Shown: positions 33,114 to 45,459, counted from the stretch's first letter. The stretch: 64,000 nucleotides of DNA from Artocarpus heterophyllus (GCA_025403435.1 CM046344.1:20937652-21001651); one strand, 5' to 3'. The notes: generated from the letters alone by a model not told the origin. Numbers and translations: made by a program.

Positions 33114-36100
33114 TTAGAGAAAGCCGCCTCCTGTCCATGTTGCGTCAGATTTCCCATTATGACCAACAGGTTTTGTATCAGAGGCACTCTGATAGGAACT
33201 CTCATATCCATCTTCTTTAGGATCATCCCAACCAGCCCAACCATCATTATTGTGGGATGATTTTCCCTTTGTTGATTCTTCCTTTCTGTTGCTTTTTTGG
33301 TCCCAATCATCCCAAGATGATGAACTGAAAGAATTAAAATTCCCACTTGATGAGGACTGCCCTCCAGATGTAGAATTCCATTCTTTGTTCTGCTTAAACT
33401 CTTGATAGTACCCATTGTTCTCGTTATCGTTACGTTGCCAGTTATCGGACTTCCAGTTGGCTCCTTCTCTGGTATATTCTTCAACCTTCTGTGAGGCCAT
33501 TGCCATGACTCCTTTCATAATCCCCCATGTCTTCTGTCCAATCTCTGAAGTCTTTGCAGTTACAACATTAACAGTTTCATTCACCTTGTAATCATAACCG
33601 CCTTCTTTAACCTGTAAAAACGTTAAATCAGGCACTTAGCTTAACAAATTTCAAATTTTGATTCACGTTTATACCAGTAATAAAAAAATACAAAAGCACT
33701 GCATAAAGGAGGCATACAATTAAATTGGTCCAGAAATCCAAATTTGGTTTGAAGCGTACAAAAAGATGCAAAATACTGTAACAGAATGATGAAACTTAAA
33801 TTTGTAGCATTCCATCTAATTCGCGGTAGCAGGCAAAAAAACAAAATCAACAGGTGACTACTTTTATCTAGCATCAGCATGCCTACCCCAACCATCTAAT
33901 ATTGGAGTTGCAAGAGGTTTGACAGAATGATAGCTAAAAACAGCTAGTTACAAGAAACTTCCAAACCATATAAGATTTCATTTATGTCCATTACTACCTT
34001 ATACTCGATACTAATTAAAACCCACAATATCCACCAGAATCAACGACAAGTGTTAAGCACTTGCACCATCATTCACTTTCCAAAAACAAATTCATCACTA
34101 TGCTATCGAAGTCATTGATCAAACATTTCTAGGGCGACCTGTAAGACATGCTCTGACTACCATTCAACGGGATCTCAAAGTCACATGAGCCCTGCAGATA
34201 CATCAGCTTCCATATGCTCTATCCTTTTTCCCCAGAGGTCCAAGGACATGCATATCCCAGAGATAAAGAGTGCAGAATAACCAGCAATGACTTTCAGAAT
34301 GTTTTAGCAATTTTACATATTTTTATCGTGCTGAGCTTTTTGTATGGAAGTCAAGGGTTTCACATTTCTTAATTATGTGCACCATTTCTGTCTAAATCAC
34401 ATCCATAAGAAGCAAACTACGATAGCATTTCACAATCAGATAAAACTCTAATCAAAGCCAAATGTTAATGCAAAATTACAACTTGGTTTGAAGCAAGGAG
34501 GAGAACTCTTGACTAAGCCACGTAAATTCAGATTACATAATTGTGCAACATGATCACTCTATGTGTCGGATTGGAATTGGAGAGAAAATAATGAAGCCTT
34601 TCATAAAGCAGGCAATTTTTTATACATATCTATATCACTATGTGTTGGATGGGAGTTGGAGAAAATAAACATTTGATAAAGCAGAAATATATATACATAT
34701 ATATGCATATACGGCGTGTATGTATTAAGTTCTCCACTTTTTGGTACCAACAATAATTGATTCATTCTTTTAGTATTACATCTAAGGTCCTTTTGTCAAA
34801 TTTGGCTAGCATTAGGATTTATGAGTATATAGGTGAACTGAACTCTTAAACTTGTCCTTTTTGCACAAAATGTGAATACAAGAACTTCTACTTATGGAAG
34901 AAAAGAGAGTGCTTTAGCCATTCACAAAAGTAGTCAACCAGAAATATCAATTTTGAAAACTAATGCGATAGATATAATTATGAGCAGCGATAAAGAATGC
35001 AACTTGATATTCATAAAATAATGAAGACAAAAATGATCATACCACTGAACAGAACTCGTTTGAAATATATACCTTAGATGTGATCTCTTTCGTGCCTGTT
35101 TGAACCACATTCACAGCTGACTGAGCCGCAGATGCAGCAACCAACGATAATCTACCTAAACCCTATACCACAACAACAAAGCAAATAAGTTTCTTTAGAA
35201 TGAACAAATATATATACATATATATTCATTGTTAATCAAACATCCTTAGTCCTTTACTACCTCAAACTCAGCACTACCTAAAAAACCACAATATCTACTA
35301 GATTACCCACAAGCAAATTCATCACTAGCCTGTATTGAAGTCATTGATCAATCATCAAACATTTCTAGAATGTTCTCGAGACAAAGAAGCTATGGATAAT
35401 CTACCAAAACCCTACAACATAACAAATGAAGCAAATAAATTACTTTGGAACGTACTAAAAATCAGCTTAATCAAAATGACGTAGCAAATAAATTATCAAA
35501 GCCATTACCAAATAAAGTTTAGAACTTGACAAAAAGAATTATTAATCAAATTAGCAAATTACTTATCAGAACCATTATGAATTGAAAACCATTATCAGAA
35601 GAATTGCTTAGAAAGTACTAGAAGGTATTCTCAATCAAAACAGGTAGAAAATAAATTATCAAATAAACTGCCTTGGACTTAACAAAAAGCATTCTCAATC
35701 AAATTGTCAAAAAAGATTATCAAATAAATTGTTTCCGAACGTACCAAACAAAACATTCTCAATCACAATCACTAGCAAATCATCACAACCAATGTCAAGT
35801 GAAATGCTTTAGAAAGGGAACGCGCTAAAAAAGCATTCCCAATCAAAATCACGTACCAAATTATCAAACCATAAAGGAAGATTGAGGAGTTCACCTGAGA
35901 AACGACAGAGAAGACATCGGCTTCCGCGTTATTATTCCTCTGAGAAGGCGCGGGGCTCGATCCAAACCCTACGTACTTTCCACCTTGTGAAGGCGGAAGC
36001 CCCTCCGGCCGGGATTCATTCTCCGCCATCCTCCTCGCGAAGAAGCTCTCCTTATTCGCCGCCGAAGCCTCCAACTGCGCCCTCGTGTAGATGTCCTCCG

Positions 36101-36716
36101 TCGACCTCGACCTTGTCGGCTGCAATCCTCCTCCGCCACCGCCACCGCCACCGCCACCGCCACCGCCATTGCCATTATAAACGCCTCTCACGTTTCCAGT
36201 CGACTGATTCCGCCGCATATCGGTAGTCGACGATCTGAATCCGTCATCGTTGTCCCAACTATCCCATCCTCCAGCGCCGCCATTTGCGCTGCCGCCGTTA
36301 TTCCGAGCCAAAGGAGGCTTCTTGTTAAGATTCTCCTTGACGACGGGCGGGTCCCGCCAGGGGCGACCCTCAGCTAGGGCTTGAATCCGATCGCGATAGA
36401 CTGAGGCAGCGTTGGTGTTGTACTTGGTGACGATGTCGGTCTCTTTCGGGACGCCGTACTGAGCGAGGAAAGCGTTGAGCCTGTCGTTGCCGCCGGATTC
36501 CATCTTCTTGATCTGGATCTCTGACCAGGAATCCATGGTGACAGATCGGACGAAGGAGATGTGGACACCGAGGCCACGGTGCTTGCCGGAGCACTCCAAG
36601 CACATGAAGACGCCGTAGGAGACGGAGGCCCACTGCGGATTCTTCTGAGAGCAGTCGACACAGATCTTGTTCCCAGGCTGCGATTGCAGATCCCGAAGCC
36701 GCCTCGATGCCGCCAT
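33114..36716 (-). CDS. ARF GTPase-activating protein, AGD6/AGD7 type (3 exons)
   Basis: Exons on the minus strand are 36716-35895, 35162-35073 and 33611-33114. They are joined in phase 0 by GT-AG introns of 732 and 1,461 bp and give 469 residues, close to the Arabidopsis AGD6/AGD7 proteins. The ATG at 36716 is chosen because [11 protein letters not shown] begins the ArfGAP domain; upstream in-frame codons look like 5' UTR. The zinc finger is C19-X2-C22-X16-C39-X2-C42 with arginine finger R47. It promotes GTP hydrolysis on ARF GTPases at the Golgi (family knowledge). A Gly-rich run of 14 near residue 200 is encoded by a GGTGGC microsatellite (36128-36172). The tail has repeated Trp/Asp motifs ([12 protein letters not shown]) and ends TWTGGGFL. 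No stops or splice defects are seen, so it should be functional. Confidence 0.93.
33985..34132. repeat. Segment of intron 2 duplicated in intron 1
   Basis: It shares CCACAATATC, CAAATTCATCACTA, GAAGTCATTGATCAA and AAACATTTCTAG in the same order with 35250-35371 of intron 1. It is diverged by substitutions and small indels. Confidence 0.75.
35250..35371. repeat. Segment of intron 1 duplicated in intron 2
   Basis: Partner of 33985-34132. A TA-rich tract (TATATATACATATATA) also precedes both copies at a distance (35209-35226; 34687-34705). The duplication may thus be longer but decayed. Confidence 0.72.
35440..35870. repeat. Degenerate tandem repeat in intron 1 of the AGD gene
   Basis: Irregular copies of a unit of roughly 60-75 bp share words such as ATTCTCAATCAAA, AAATAAATTATCAAA and AGAAAGTAC or GAACGTAC. 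Copy boundaries blur, so this is an old array. Confidence 0.65.
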
Positions 36717-37713
36717 TCTCCTCTCCGATCCGATCGATCTGAATCCGATTACAAAATATTGATAAAAAATCACAAATCAAAAAGGAAATTGAGAAGAGAT
36801 CAGAGAATGAAGAATCGAAATCAAAGAGAGAGAAAATCCCTAAAAAAAAATCGAAAGAGACAATACAAGGGACCTAGAGAAATTAAGCTGGAAAAATTGG
36901 GTTTCGTTTCTGTTGAGGAGAGAATTGGGGGATCACCGACACACGCAGCGTCAATCCGTCAGAGGAACATATTTAGGCCACTGCTTCTTCTTCTCTTTCT
37001 TCCCTTTCTTTCTTCTTCTTTCTGTATTTTATTTTTTTTTTTTCTCTATTGTTTCATTATTTTATTATTTTCAATCTTTCGCGTTCTTCTCATTTGGACC
37101 GCGTGCTCCGTCCGTCCGTCTCCGTTTCGACCTTTCCACCACTTTTTTTCAGGATTAATTATAAAAATTGTCCTTAAATTATAACTTTTTGTAACATATT
37201 GTTTTTTGAATTCCAAAACATTACATTCACAAAAATTGTTAAAAAAATAATCTTTTTTGTTAAAAATTTTTAAAAAAAAATTGACAAATAATTATAAAGT
37301 TAAGATTATTTTAGTAATTTTAACTATAAAAATAACCATAAAATTTAAAACTCTAATAAAAATAGTCTTTATTGATGATTTAAACCAACAAAAACAATTA
37401 AAACAATTATACTATTGAAATATTTCTTTTTGACATACCATAAATTTATTAATTTTTTTCACACCTAAAAAATATTTTAAAATTTTAAAAGTTAGATATA
37501 TTAGTGAAACAAAAAAGAATATAACACAAATATATTTAATATAACAAAAAAATATAACGTAAAATTTTCAAAGAGAAAAAACTCTAATAGTATTAATAAA
37601 ATTTTCTTTTATATTTTTGAAGTTTTTATTAGTATTTATACCTTTTAAAATTTTAAAATAAAATTTTAAACAAAATTTTGGTATATTAAAAAAAGATAGA
37701 TTCAGATAGTAGT
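36717..37713. other. 5' flank of the AGD gene and AT-rich spacer
   Basis: 36717 to about 36970 is the 5' UTR side; on the gene strand it is TC-rich upstream of the ATG. A long GA-rich run in gene orientation (36980-37030) may be promoter sequence. No clear TATA box was chosen. 37170-37700 is very AT-rich, with nothing recognisable. Confidence 0.5.
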
Positions 37714-38387
37714 TGTTGGAGCACAATTTAGTCAGGCCTAAATCGTTTAGTAAAGGTCCAGAATGCGAAATCCAAATTTCGGTCAAAGCAAATCGAGCCC
37801 GGTAGAAGTGTTCGATTTAAGACAGATTCTTATAGTATGCATCACTTACTCATTGCTCGATCAACTTGAGGCATCGATTGATTCGATAGTTATGGTTTGA
37901 TTGTAGTTTCTACTCGTTACATTTTGTGTGAATCTGCACATTTCTCGCTGTTGTGGATTTGTTAAGCGTCGATTTGATAGAATCGATGTAGAGAACTGTT
38001 AGAAAACAAGTACGCAACAGAATTTTAAAAATTGTAAATCAAAGTATTTTCTAAAAACACAAGTTTTGACATGTTATATACATAAATCAATCAAATCTGA
38101 CTAACCTTTATATGTCGAAGAGCTCTTGCAATCAACGATGAGAAGAATGTTCCAAAAAGACCTCAATCAACCGACCTTCTTTGCTATTCTCTATCTGCGA
38201 TTAGATGTGTGTGGGCACACGTCATACAGCTATTCCCTAGTGACTCTCCTTCCAACCAATTAAGAAGACCTAGAGCTAAGGTTCGTGATTGTGAACAATA
38301 GCCCTTAGAGAGTTTCAAAGTTTCTCATAGTAGAGTACTCACTTTTAACTTTTCAACTGATCTGAATAACTGAGAAAACTCATGCTC

Positions 38388-38395
38388 TATTTATA
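38388..38395 (-). promoter_or_regulatory. TATA box of solo LTR F
   Basis: The minus strand reads CTATAAATAGAG, at the position homologous to the TATA boxes of I and D. Confidence 0.65.
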
Positions 38396-38502
38396 GAGGT
38401 CGGACCCAGAGTTAGTTATTATCAGATAAGGCCTCAAAAATTTGAATCTGGATCAACTTTTGATAAAATCGCATCAAAAACGCTTAATCAGATAATCGTT
38501 GG

Positions 38503-38580
38503 ATTGGCAGGCCAAACTAGTAGATTGGCCTGCCGAACTTGCTCCATTTGCAGGCCAAACTAGCAAATAAGCCTGCCAAA
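38503..38580. repeat. Phased dyad array in solo LTR F (4 units)
   Basis: Centres at 38509, 38530, 38552 and 38573, with intervals 21, 22 and 21 bp. Units read TTGGC-NN-GCCAAAC or GCCGAAC, so one arm has often changed CG to CA. A minus-strand TATAAATA at 38395-38388 lies 114 bp downstream of the nearest centre. Confidence 0.82.
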
Positions 38581-40509
38581 CTTGTGATAATCTGATCCTT
38601 GAGAATCCTTTATTTCCCACCCGAGATTCTCAAATAAAGTATCAGTTTTAATTCAAATAACCCCAATAAAGAAGTTATCTAACCAAAACAACCATATCTA
38701 AATAATCTCAAAGAAAATAAAATATTTCCGATAATTCAACAAATTTATCTTGAATTAATTTATAAAATTAATTTAATCGATAAACAAACATGAATTATCT
38801 GATCCTATCGAATTTCAATCAAACTAATAATTTTACATAAGTCATCAATTTAATGGAAAAACACGTCGTATCGTTATAGGATTTATTATGAGCTAGCAAA
38901 TGGGACTTGATGGACCTATATTGTTCAAGCTCCAATAGTTATAAAATATAATATCCCAAATACATATTTTGTAATTATCAACTCTAACGCTACTCCACTA
39001 AAAGGGTCTATCATATTTTGGAATCAACCCACGATGCACTGCTGCACTCTCGAACTATATAAAATTACGAAGCTTCAAATTAGCTAAGTGTCCATGACAT
39101 ATCATGATGTGTCGTATCCCCAAAGGATATTCATAATTGGCTTAAGGATAAATTCCATCTTACCTTCTAGATTATTTTTATCTTACGTTTCGTTATCTCA
39201 CCATTGGAAAACTTACCATCTAAAGACAATACACCATTTGGTTACAGATATACATCTAAATGGTTAAGCGCTCCAGTCTTTCAATTATAGGATAACGCAT
39301 ATAAAAGAGTATCATTAACTCCACCAATAGAGCTATGGATTCTATATTTATGAATAACAGGTCTACGCTCTCAAGAGTCATGTCTCCAACATACCGGTAT
39401 ACGTACTATCATAAAGTTAGGATATCACCCTTTGGTATATCAAAAGACATAAGTCAAGTTAACGGGCTCATTAGTCATTTCAGGATTAAGATACAACACA
39501 TATGATTGTCTAAAGTGAATTGATTTGTATAGACCAAATTTTAATGTAAATCAATTCCACATTATGTCCTGATCCAATACATTGTCACCTATGACAATCT
39601 ACCAATGTTTCTACTCGTAGAGTCCAAATCTAATGGCCAAGATAAACCATCTCTTGTTAGGGACATAGACAACATAATAATCTTAGCATGAATAAAGTGC
39701 CCAACGTTATTCCTTTAATTGCGGATCTTATGATTTAGACCGTAACCTTTAGAATCATGTCTTATGCGTATTTGTCCATCATATGCCTGATTCTTAAAGG
39801 TTTAGACCAACAGTCTCAGACTTTTATTAGCTTTTCATGCATTCAAGAAATATGAACGTAAAGAGGACAACATTTGGTATATGTATAATAAAGAACTCTT
39901 TATTGATAAAATGTCCCCAAAAATATATTGCAACATTTTACTCCTTAGTGCATACATATCTAACAAGAACTTGGCAGTTACAAAGAGATACATGCTGAGC
40001 CATGAAATAGGACGTGGAAAGAAGTTTGATGTTTACACCCTATCGAAGATCGACATTTGTCCTACTACTACAAGCACTATTATGCCCACTCCTTCTATCA
40101 GTTGAAGCCACAATCTCACGTATTACTTTATATAAATGGTAGTAGTAGCTTCATTGCGAGGAGGAGAACTTACTGAAACTCTATAGAAATTGCTATTATT
40201 TTCATACCAAATCGCTGAACTCTTTGTAATCTATATCATACTATTCATCATAGTATAGAACAGTGGACGTAACTCTAATTACAGAGTGAACCACTATAAA
40301 TCTCGTGTGTGGTATCAGTTACTTTTATTGTATTGTTCAGTTATTTATAGCTTCAATATAATTTTCATTCTATAATTATTTTGATCTTGTTCTTAGAAGC
40401 TAAACAGATCCTAAAAATGGTGGTTTGAGGGCCCAATATCGTAAATAACAAATATCAAATTTGAGTACTAATCTATTTGTATTTAATTATAGATTCAACG
40501 TCTACAATT

Positions 40510-40526
40510 TGACGCCCACCGTGGGG
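40510..40526 (+). other. Primer binding site of G
   Basis: TGACGCCCACCGTGGGG starts three bases after the LTR end. It is the frequent Tat-type PBS with G changed to A at position 3, probably a later mutation. Confidence 0.75.
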
Positions 40527-40572
40527 CCTTAAGATCACCAACTCGAGGTTTTTAAAAGCTTTAGCATTAGAT

Positions 40573-42200
40573 ATGACAAATAGCACGAGCGAAATAAAGA
40601 TACACAAATCGTGTCTCAAGGAGACGAGTAGATTAAGGTCCTTGCTATGGAAGTTGAAACATTGAAGAAGCTGCTTCATGAATAGGCAATGCGTCTCGAA
40701 GAGCACAATAAGCGACTCGACTAACTCAATTGTGAGAACAATGCTCTTATGAGCCAAATTAGCTACTCAAATTCTCAGCTCTCGCTTACTCATACTACTA
40801 CCCTTATTTTGGGAATTCGACATTCCTAACAACAACTGCCATGCATTGGCAGCACCAGATACCACCTTCAACCAAGCAACAACCCTCTTATAGCCCCATT
40901 AGAAGGATGCAGTTGCTGTACACAATCCCGACACCTATAGCAGTAACTATGGCCACGATAACTACAATAGCACCAAAGCCGACAACAATTACGATAGCTA
41001 AGAATGCTCTGCAATGCATAGGTAGAGAAGATCCACAAGCATTTAGATAGTAGAACGAAGAGATCGAGCAGACAACATAGGCAAAAGTCGGTCTGAGTCC
41101 AGCCCTGTTAACTGTGGAGGCAGTCCGATAGATGATGCGAGATATACTCAATCAAAATACCATGCTAGTCGAGGAGAAGATTGACTAGAAAGTAACCAAG
41201 GCTATAAGCAAGACCTCAACACTTGATGACATTATGACAAACATACGCGAAACCCCTTTTACTACGAGGATTACTTTTGTCATTCCTCCAAAGTACAAAA
41301 ACTTTGTGTTCATGCGATTTGACAATACTACAAACTCGAAAAATCACCTCCTTTAGTACAAGAATGTTGTCAGCGCAACAAAATCCCTGATTCAATATTC
41401 GACGAGATGATGTGCAAGTTTTTTGCATAGAGTTTGAGAGGACTTGTCCTCCTATAGTTCAACAATTTGCCCATGAAAATAATTGATAGCTTCGAGGAGT
41501 TAGCAAATTCTTTCATCAAAGCCTATTATGTACACATCAAAATTGGCAAAACAACCAAAGAACTCTGGTTGGCGATTTAGAGCCCAAGCAAGTCATTATG
41601 GGCCTACATTAAGAGGTTTAGCAAAGCAATTTCAGAGATTTTGGACTTGGAAGATAGAACGGCTCAAGAAGCCTTGAAGAAAGGAATGTTGCACTAGTCC
41701 TTGTTCAAAAATAGCATTTACTTAGAGTACCTATAGACAAACCAAGAGCCCTAAGTAGAGCTAAGGGGTGGACTGACCTCGAAGAGGAAAATAAGCATTG
41801 CAAGCGAGAATTCATAAGGAATAAGGAGTAGAAAGAATGGTAGAAAGACGACCCAAGACATGACAAGAATGAAGAAGGCAAATTCGGATATCTCTAAGAA
41901 GGGAATGGAGGAGGAAAGAAGAATGAAAACCATTATCACCTCCAAGGTATGCCTTAAACATATCCCTAACTCGAATTGATTGCCTAGCTGGAAAGGAAGG
42001 ACTATGTCAGGTGGCCAAATAAAATGGCACCAAGCCAATCTAGAAATAGACGAAATATTGTGAATTCCACCAGGACACCGGACATCTGACGATCGATTAC
42101 AAGGCCCCGTAAACCGAGATTGTGGAATTGCTAAAGAAAGGTCATTTGAAGGAATACCTATCAAAACAAGGAAGATGAACATATGGGCTAGACGACAAGC
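40573..42200 (+). pseudogene. gag relic of element G
   Basis: The first ATG is at 40573. A capsid segment is readable in several frames: VIPPKYKNFVFMRFDNTT near 41278-41330, FEELANSFIKAYY near 41490-41530, and SLWAYIKRFSKAISEIL near 41595-41645. A KYCEFHQDTGH-like Cys/His segment near 42050-42090 is only faintly preserved. Frequent stops and shifts. Confidence 0.72.
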
Positions 42201-42215
42201 AAAGCAAGCTAAAAA

Positions 42216-43265
42216 ATGCACAAGCTCAAGAGAAGACTCTGCCGTCACCACTCAAGAAAGTACACGAAGCCATTTGTTGAGGCTCTATTTGTAGTGGAGA
42301 CTCCACTAACCAGATCAAAGCCCATAAGAGGAAAGCGAATCAAGCGACTATCAATTCGTGGAAAGAAGAGTTTGGGGAGCACTCCATTTTTATTTCATAG
42401 CGATGAAGCATCAGGGCTTGACAGGCCATACGATGACGCATTGGTGATCAAGCTCAACATCCTAAATTGCAAAATTGAAAGCATACTCATTGATAACAAG
42501 AGCTCGACGGACATTATGTTTATCTCAACCTTATAAAAAATAGAAGTCGATGAGAAGGAGATAGAAAATCTACCACAACACTAGTTGGATTCAATGGAGA
42601 GGCCACCACGGTGTTGGGAAGAATTAATTGCTAGCCTACGCTATAGGAGAACACAAGATGATGAATTTCTCTTCATGGATTGCCTTTCTGAGTACAACAT
42701 GAACCTTGGGCAACCATGGATACACTTGATGAAAGTAGTCCTATCCACTTACCACCAGTGAATCCTTTCTTGACGAAGCATAGAATAAGAGAAATTCAGG
42801 AAGCCAAGATGTGGCCAGAAGCTGCTATCTGATAGCATTGAAGCAAAAAAAGCTAGCCTTATAGCAACTACAGACAAGCCCATCGAGGAGGTCGAGTACT
42901 AAAGAGCGAGGGGGGCTAGTACTTGAATAATTGGATAAAGTGTAGATTGACCTCAAAAACAAATGCAGGACAGTACATGTTGGCTTGCAGCTCGATTCGG
43001 AGGTAAAATCTACTATAGTTGATTTCTCAAAGGCTAATAAAGAATGTTTTACATGCTCTTATGCAGCTATGCCTAGGATCGATCTAGGTATATCACCCAC
43101 CAGCTCAATGTCGACCCAAACCATCGGTCCAAGCGGCAAAAAAGAAGACGATTAGGAATCGAGCATAATAGTATAGTGAAAGAGGAAGTTAGGTATCTAT
43201 TAGAAGCAGGGTTCATTTGGCCACTTTAGTCTCTAGATTGGCTTACCAATGTCATGATAGTAAGG
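42216..43265 (+). pseudogene. Protease and start of RT of element G
   Basis: ALVIKLNILNCKIESILIDNKSSTDIMF near 42436-42525 carries the protease active-site Asp, with Gly replaced by Lys in the D-N-G-S-S motif. Downstream, NLGQPWIHLMKVVLSTYHQ (about 42700-42760) is the usual PR end. FTCSYAAMPRIDLG at about 43050-43090 is the entry to RT. The match fades after GFIW ... WLTNVMIV near 43262, before the RT catalytic motif. Confidence 0.7.
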
Positions 43266-44205
43266 AGAGAAAAAGAAGAGAGGAAAAAAGGTGCACATGG
43301 TGGTTCCAAGAAGATCATCCACGTGGAGATTTTTGAAGACCAATCTGTTCTTTCTTTTCCTTCATTCTTTTAAACTTCGATGATTTTTATTTTTGTATCT
43401 TTGTTTTTATTTTCAATTATATTAGGCTAATTTTATTTGTGGTTAAGAGTGATTTGGAAACCTTAAATATGCATTGTAACTGACTATTTTGAATTATTTC
43501 CTAATTTTCAATTGAAACTGCTTATGTTCTTCTACACTCTTCATGTTTATGACTTTTATTTTGTGTTGTTTGAGTGGCTAACCAAGTAAGATAATATAAT
43601 TATCTATTGTTCATCTGTAATTGTCTTAATTTTCTAATCATAAGTAGCAAATTGCAAGGTATGATTCCAAGAGGTTTTCGTCAATTGTGATGTAGAACAT
43701 AACGCAAGTTAAATGAACTGAGCTTATATGTTTATTGCTTATATCAACCTATCTTTCTTAACTAATGTTTCCATTAGATTAAATCAGAGAGCTTGTTCTA
43801 TGTTGTTTAAGAGAAATGGATTAAATAAAGAACTTGTTTTATTTAATAACAAACTAAGGAAAGCTTGGGGTAGCAGAGCTTGTTGTTATCTACGGTTGTT
43901 AATTTCAAAGGAAAATTAGGGATAATTCTAATAGTTGATTTGCAATGTATGTTAGTGATGATGAATGATCCTTTGACCAGTTTTATCATTATTGTTTACA
44001 ATCTAGAGAATTTTGCTTCATTTTTATTTATTTATTTATTTTTGCTTCTTTAATTTTAGTAATTTAGCTAATGAATTCAAAAATTGCCTTTTATTTATTC
44101 ATAAAATTAGTAATTAGTTATTTAAATTCAATCCTCTACAAGAATGACCATTGCTTATCACTAAACACAATGACGATTATTTAATTAGCAAGGTTAATTT
44201 GGTGC
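43266..44205. other. Unassigned AT-rich sequence after G
   Basis: No gene or element end recognised. 43330-43700 has intron-like T-rich composition. A short frame (43728-43919) has no known domain. Confidence 0.45.
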
Positions 44206-44610
44206 TCCCTTAGAGCCTGCCATGTGCACTGTAGCATCGATTATGCTATGTAAAAATACTTCATTAACTATTCATATAGGAAATGTCAAGTTATAGAGCC
44301 TAATTTAATGCTCTGACGAATTATTGCTTGACATAGAGGATTACAAGGATTTGACGCCCCTCTATATAAAGAGAGAACCAAATTAGGGTATTAAGACAGA
44401 GGTTAGAGAAAACACAAAAAGTTTGAAAGTGGTATGCGATTTTTCTCTTTTAAACTTCTTGTTCATCCTAGTGAATTTTCTACATAAGCTAAAAGTAGAC
44501 GTAATTCTCATATTGAGAGTAAATTATTATAAATTTTGTGTATTTGTTTTTGTGTATGAAAACTTTTTCTGCTTATTTTTCTTTCACATATAGAATTAGA
44601 GCTCCAAAAT
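44206..44610 (+). repeat. Possible LTR remnant (R-U5 like)
   Basis: TCTATATAAAGAGAG at 44361-44375 is followed after 115 bp by AGTAGACGTAATTC and GAGAGTAAATTATTATAAATTTTGTG. This parallels the end of the G LTR (40262-40302). No boundaries or target duplication found. Confidence 0.35.
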
Positions 44611-45030
44611 TGTCAGAAGAAAACCTTTCATACTTAGAGACATGAGTTTTTTTTTCCTCTCAAAAGAAATTAGAGAAATGAAAATAAACCGAGTTATAAT
44701 AATTTATTTACTACTATGAATATATTATCAAACAACGCCTTTCTTTTTTCTATAATGCTTTTTGTTTAGCAATTCTTTCAGTTAAGAATGAAAAATCATA
44801 AAGAAGGATTTGGTTGGGTATGAGAATTTGGTTCATAGCTCATAAAATAAATAAATAAATAAATTCTGCAACATACTTATCACATTAGATTACAATTTAA
44901 TTAGAAGATAATTTATTAGCAAAGTTATGTTTAACTATATACTAATGAGTCTAAAGTAAATAAAAATGAGATAATTTACTTCCATATGGCTGCCATATTT
45001 TTTAATTAATTTTTAGGTTTTTGACAATAT

Positions 45031-45459
45031 TAGCCCTTAAACTTTGAGCATAGTGATATTTTAATCTTTAAACTTTTGTCTTTGATAAATTATTCCCTAA
45101 ACTTTTGTTATACTAGTTTTGGCTCTTGACCAAAAATTGAGGATCAATTTCTAAAATTTAAAGTAGATAATCGCACCCTAATCGTACAATAACTTGAAAT
45201 TACAAAAAGAGCTACATTATAAGTAGAATTTTTCTTTTTGTTAACCTAATTAAAACTGTAACATTTTACAATTATTGTAGTTATTTACGTAAAATTTTCA
45301 GTTTTTATGTGATAAAGATGTGATTATTTATGTTAAATTTAAAAAATAGACCGTTAATTTTAGTGTCAAAGACTAAAACTGTTAAAAAAAAAGTTCAAAA
45401 ACTAATTTTCTAAAAATTTCAGGGACGAAAATATCACTATGCTCAAAGTTTAAGAGTTA
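45031..45459. repeat. MITE-like element with long inverted ends
   Basis: A perfect 24-bp inverted repeat (45037-45060 against 45430-45453; core ACTTTGAGCATAGTGATATT) sits in an imperfect inverted match of perhaps 130-150 bp per arm. The AT-rich middle has no coding capacity. Exact ends and target duplication are not resolved, so MULE-type or other superfamily remains open. Confidence 0.7.

Larger units (their letters stand above)
37997..39965 (-). mobile_element. Solo LTR F of the D/C copia family
   Basis: On the plus strand TGTTAGAAAAC to CATATCTAACA, 1,969 bp, flanked by perfect AGAAC repeats (37992-37996 and 39966-39970). It has the same orientation as D and aligns with its LTRs. It inserted into the LTR of G and later lost its internal region by LTR recombination. 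Confidence 0.93.
37714..40506 (+). repeat. 5' LTR of G, interrupted by solo LTR F
   Basis: Starts TGTTGGAGCA and ends CGTCTACA. Removing F and one AGAAC copy leaves about 820 bp. The right part carries TTATATAAATGG near 40130 and a GTGGACGTAAC ... CCACTATAAATCTCG segment at 40262-40302, usual R-U5 landmarks. Confidence 0.75.
37714..43265 (+). mobile_element. Element G: Tat-like gypsy element, 3'-truncated
   Basis: A 5' LTR (37714-40506, split by solo LTR F), a PBS of the TGGCGCCCACCGTGGGG kind with one change, gag, protease and the first part of RT. Homology ends near 43265, and no 3' LTR of this family is seen. The gag and PR sequences are of Tat type but belong to a different family from B. 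Confidence 0.8.

Noticed and set aside
35882..36226. Plus-strand frame rich in His-Arg and Pro-Ser
   Set aside because: Reverse reading of exon 1 and the GGTGGC microsatellite.
36561..37184. 207-codon plus-strand frame overlapping the AGD start
   Set aside because: Antisense shadow of exon 1 and its 5' UTR; low-complexity Phe/Leu-rich tail and no domain.
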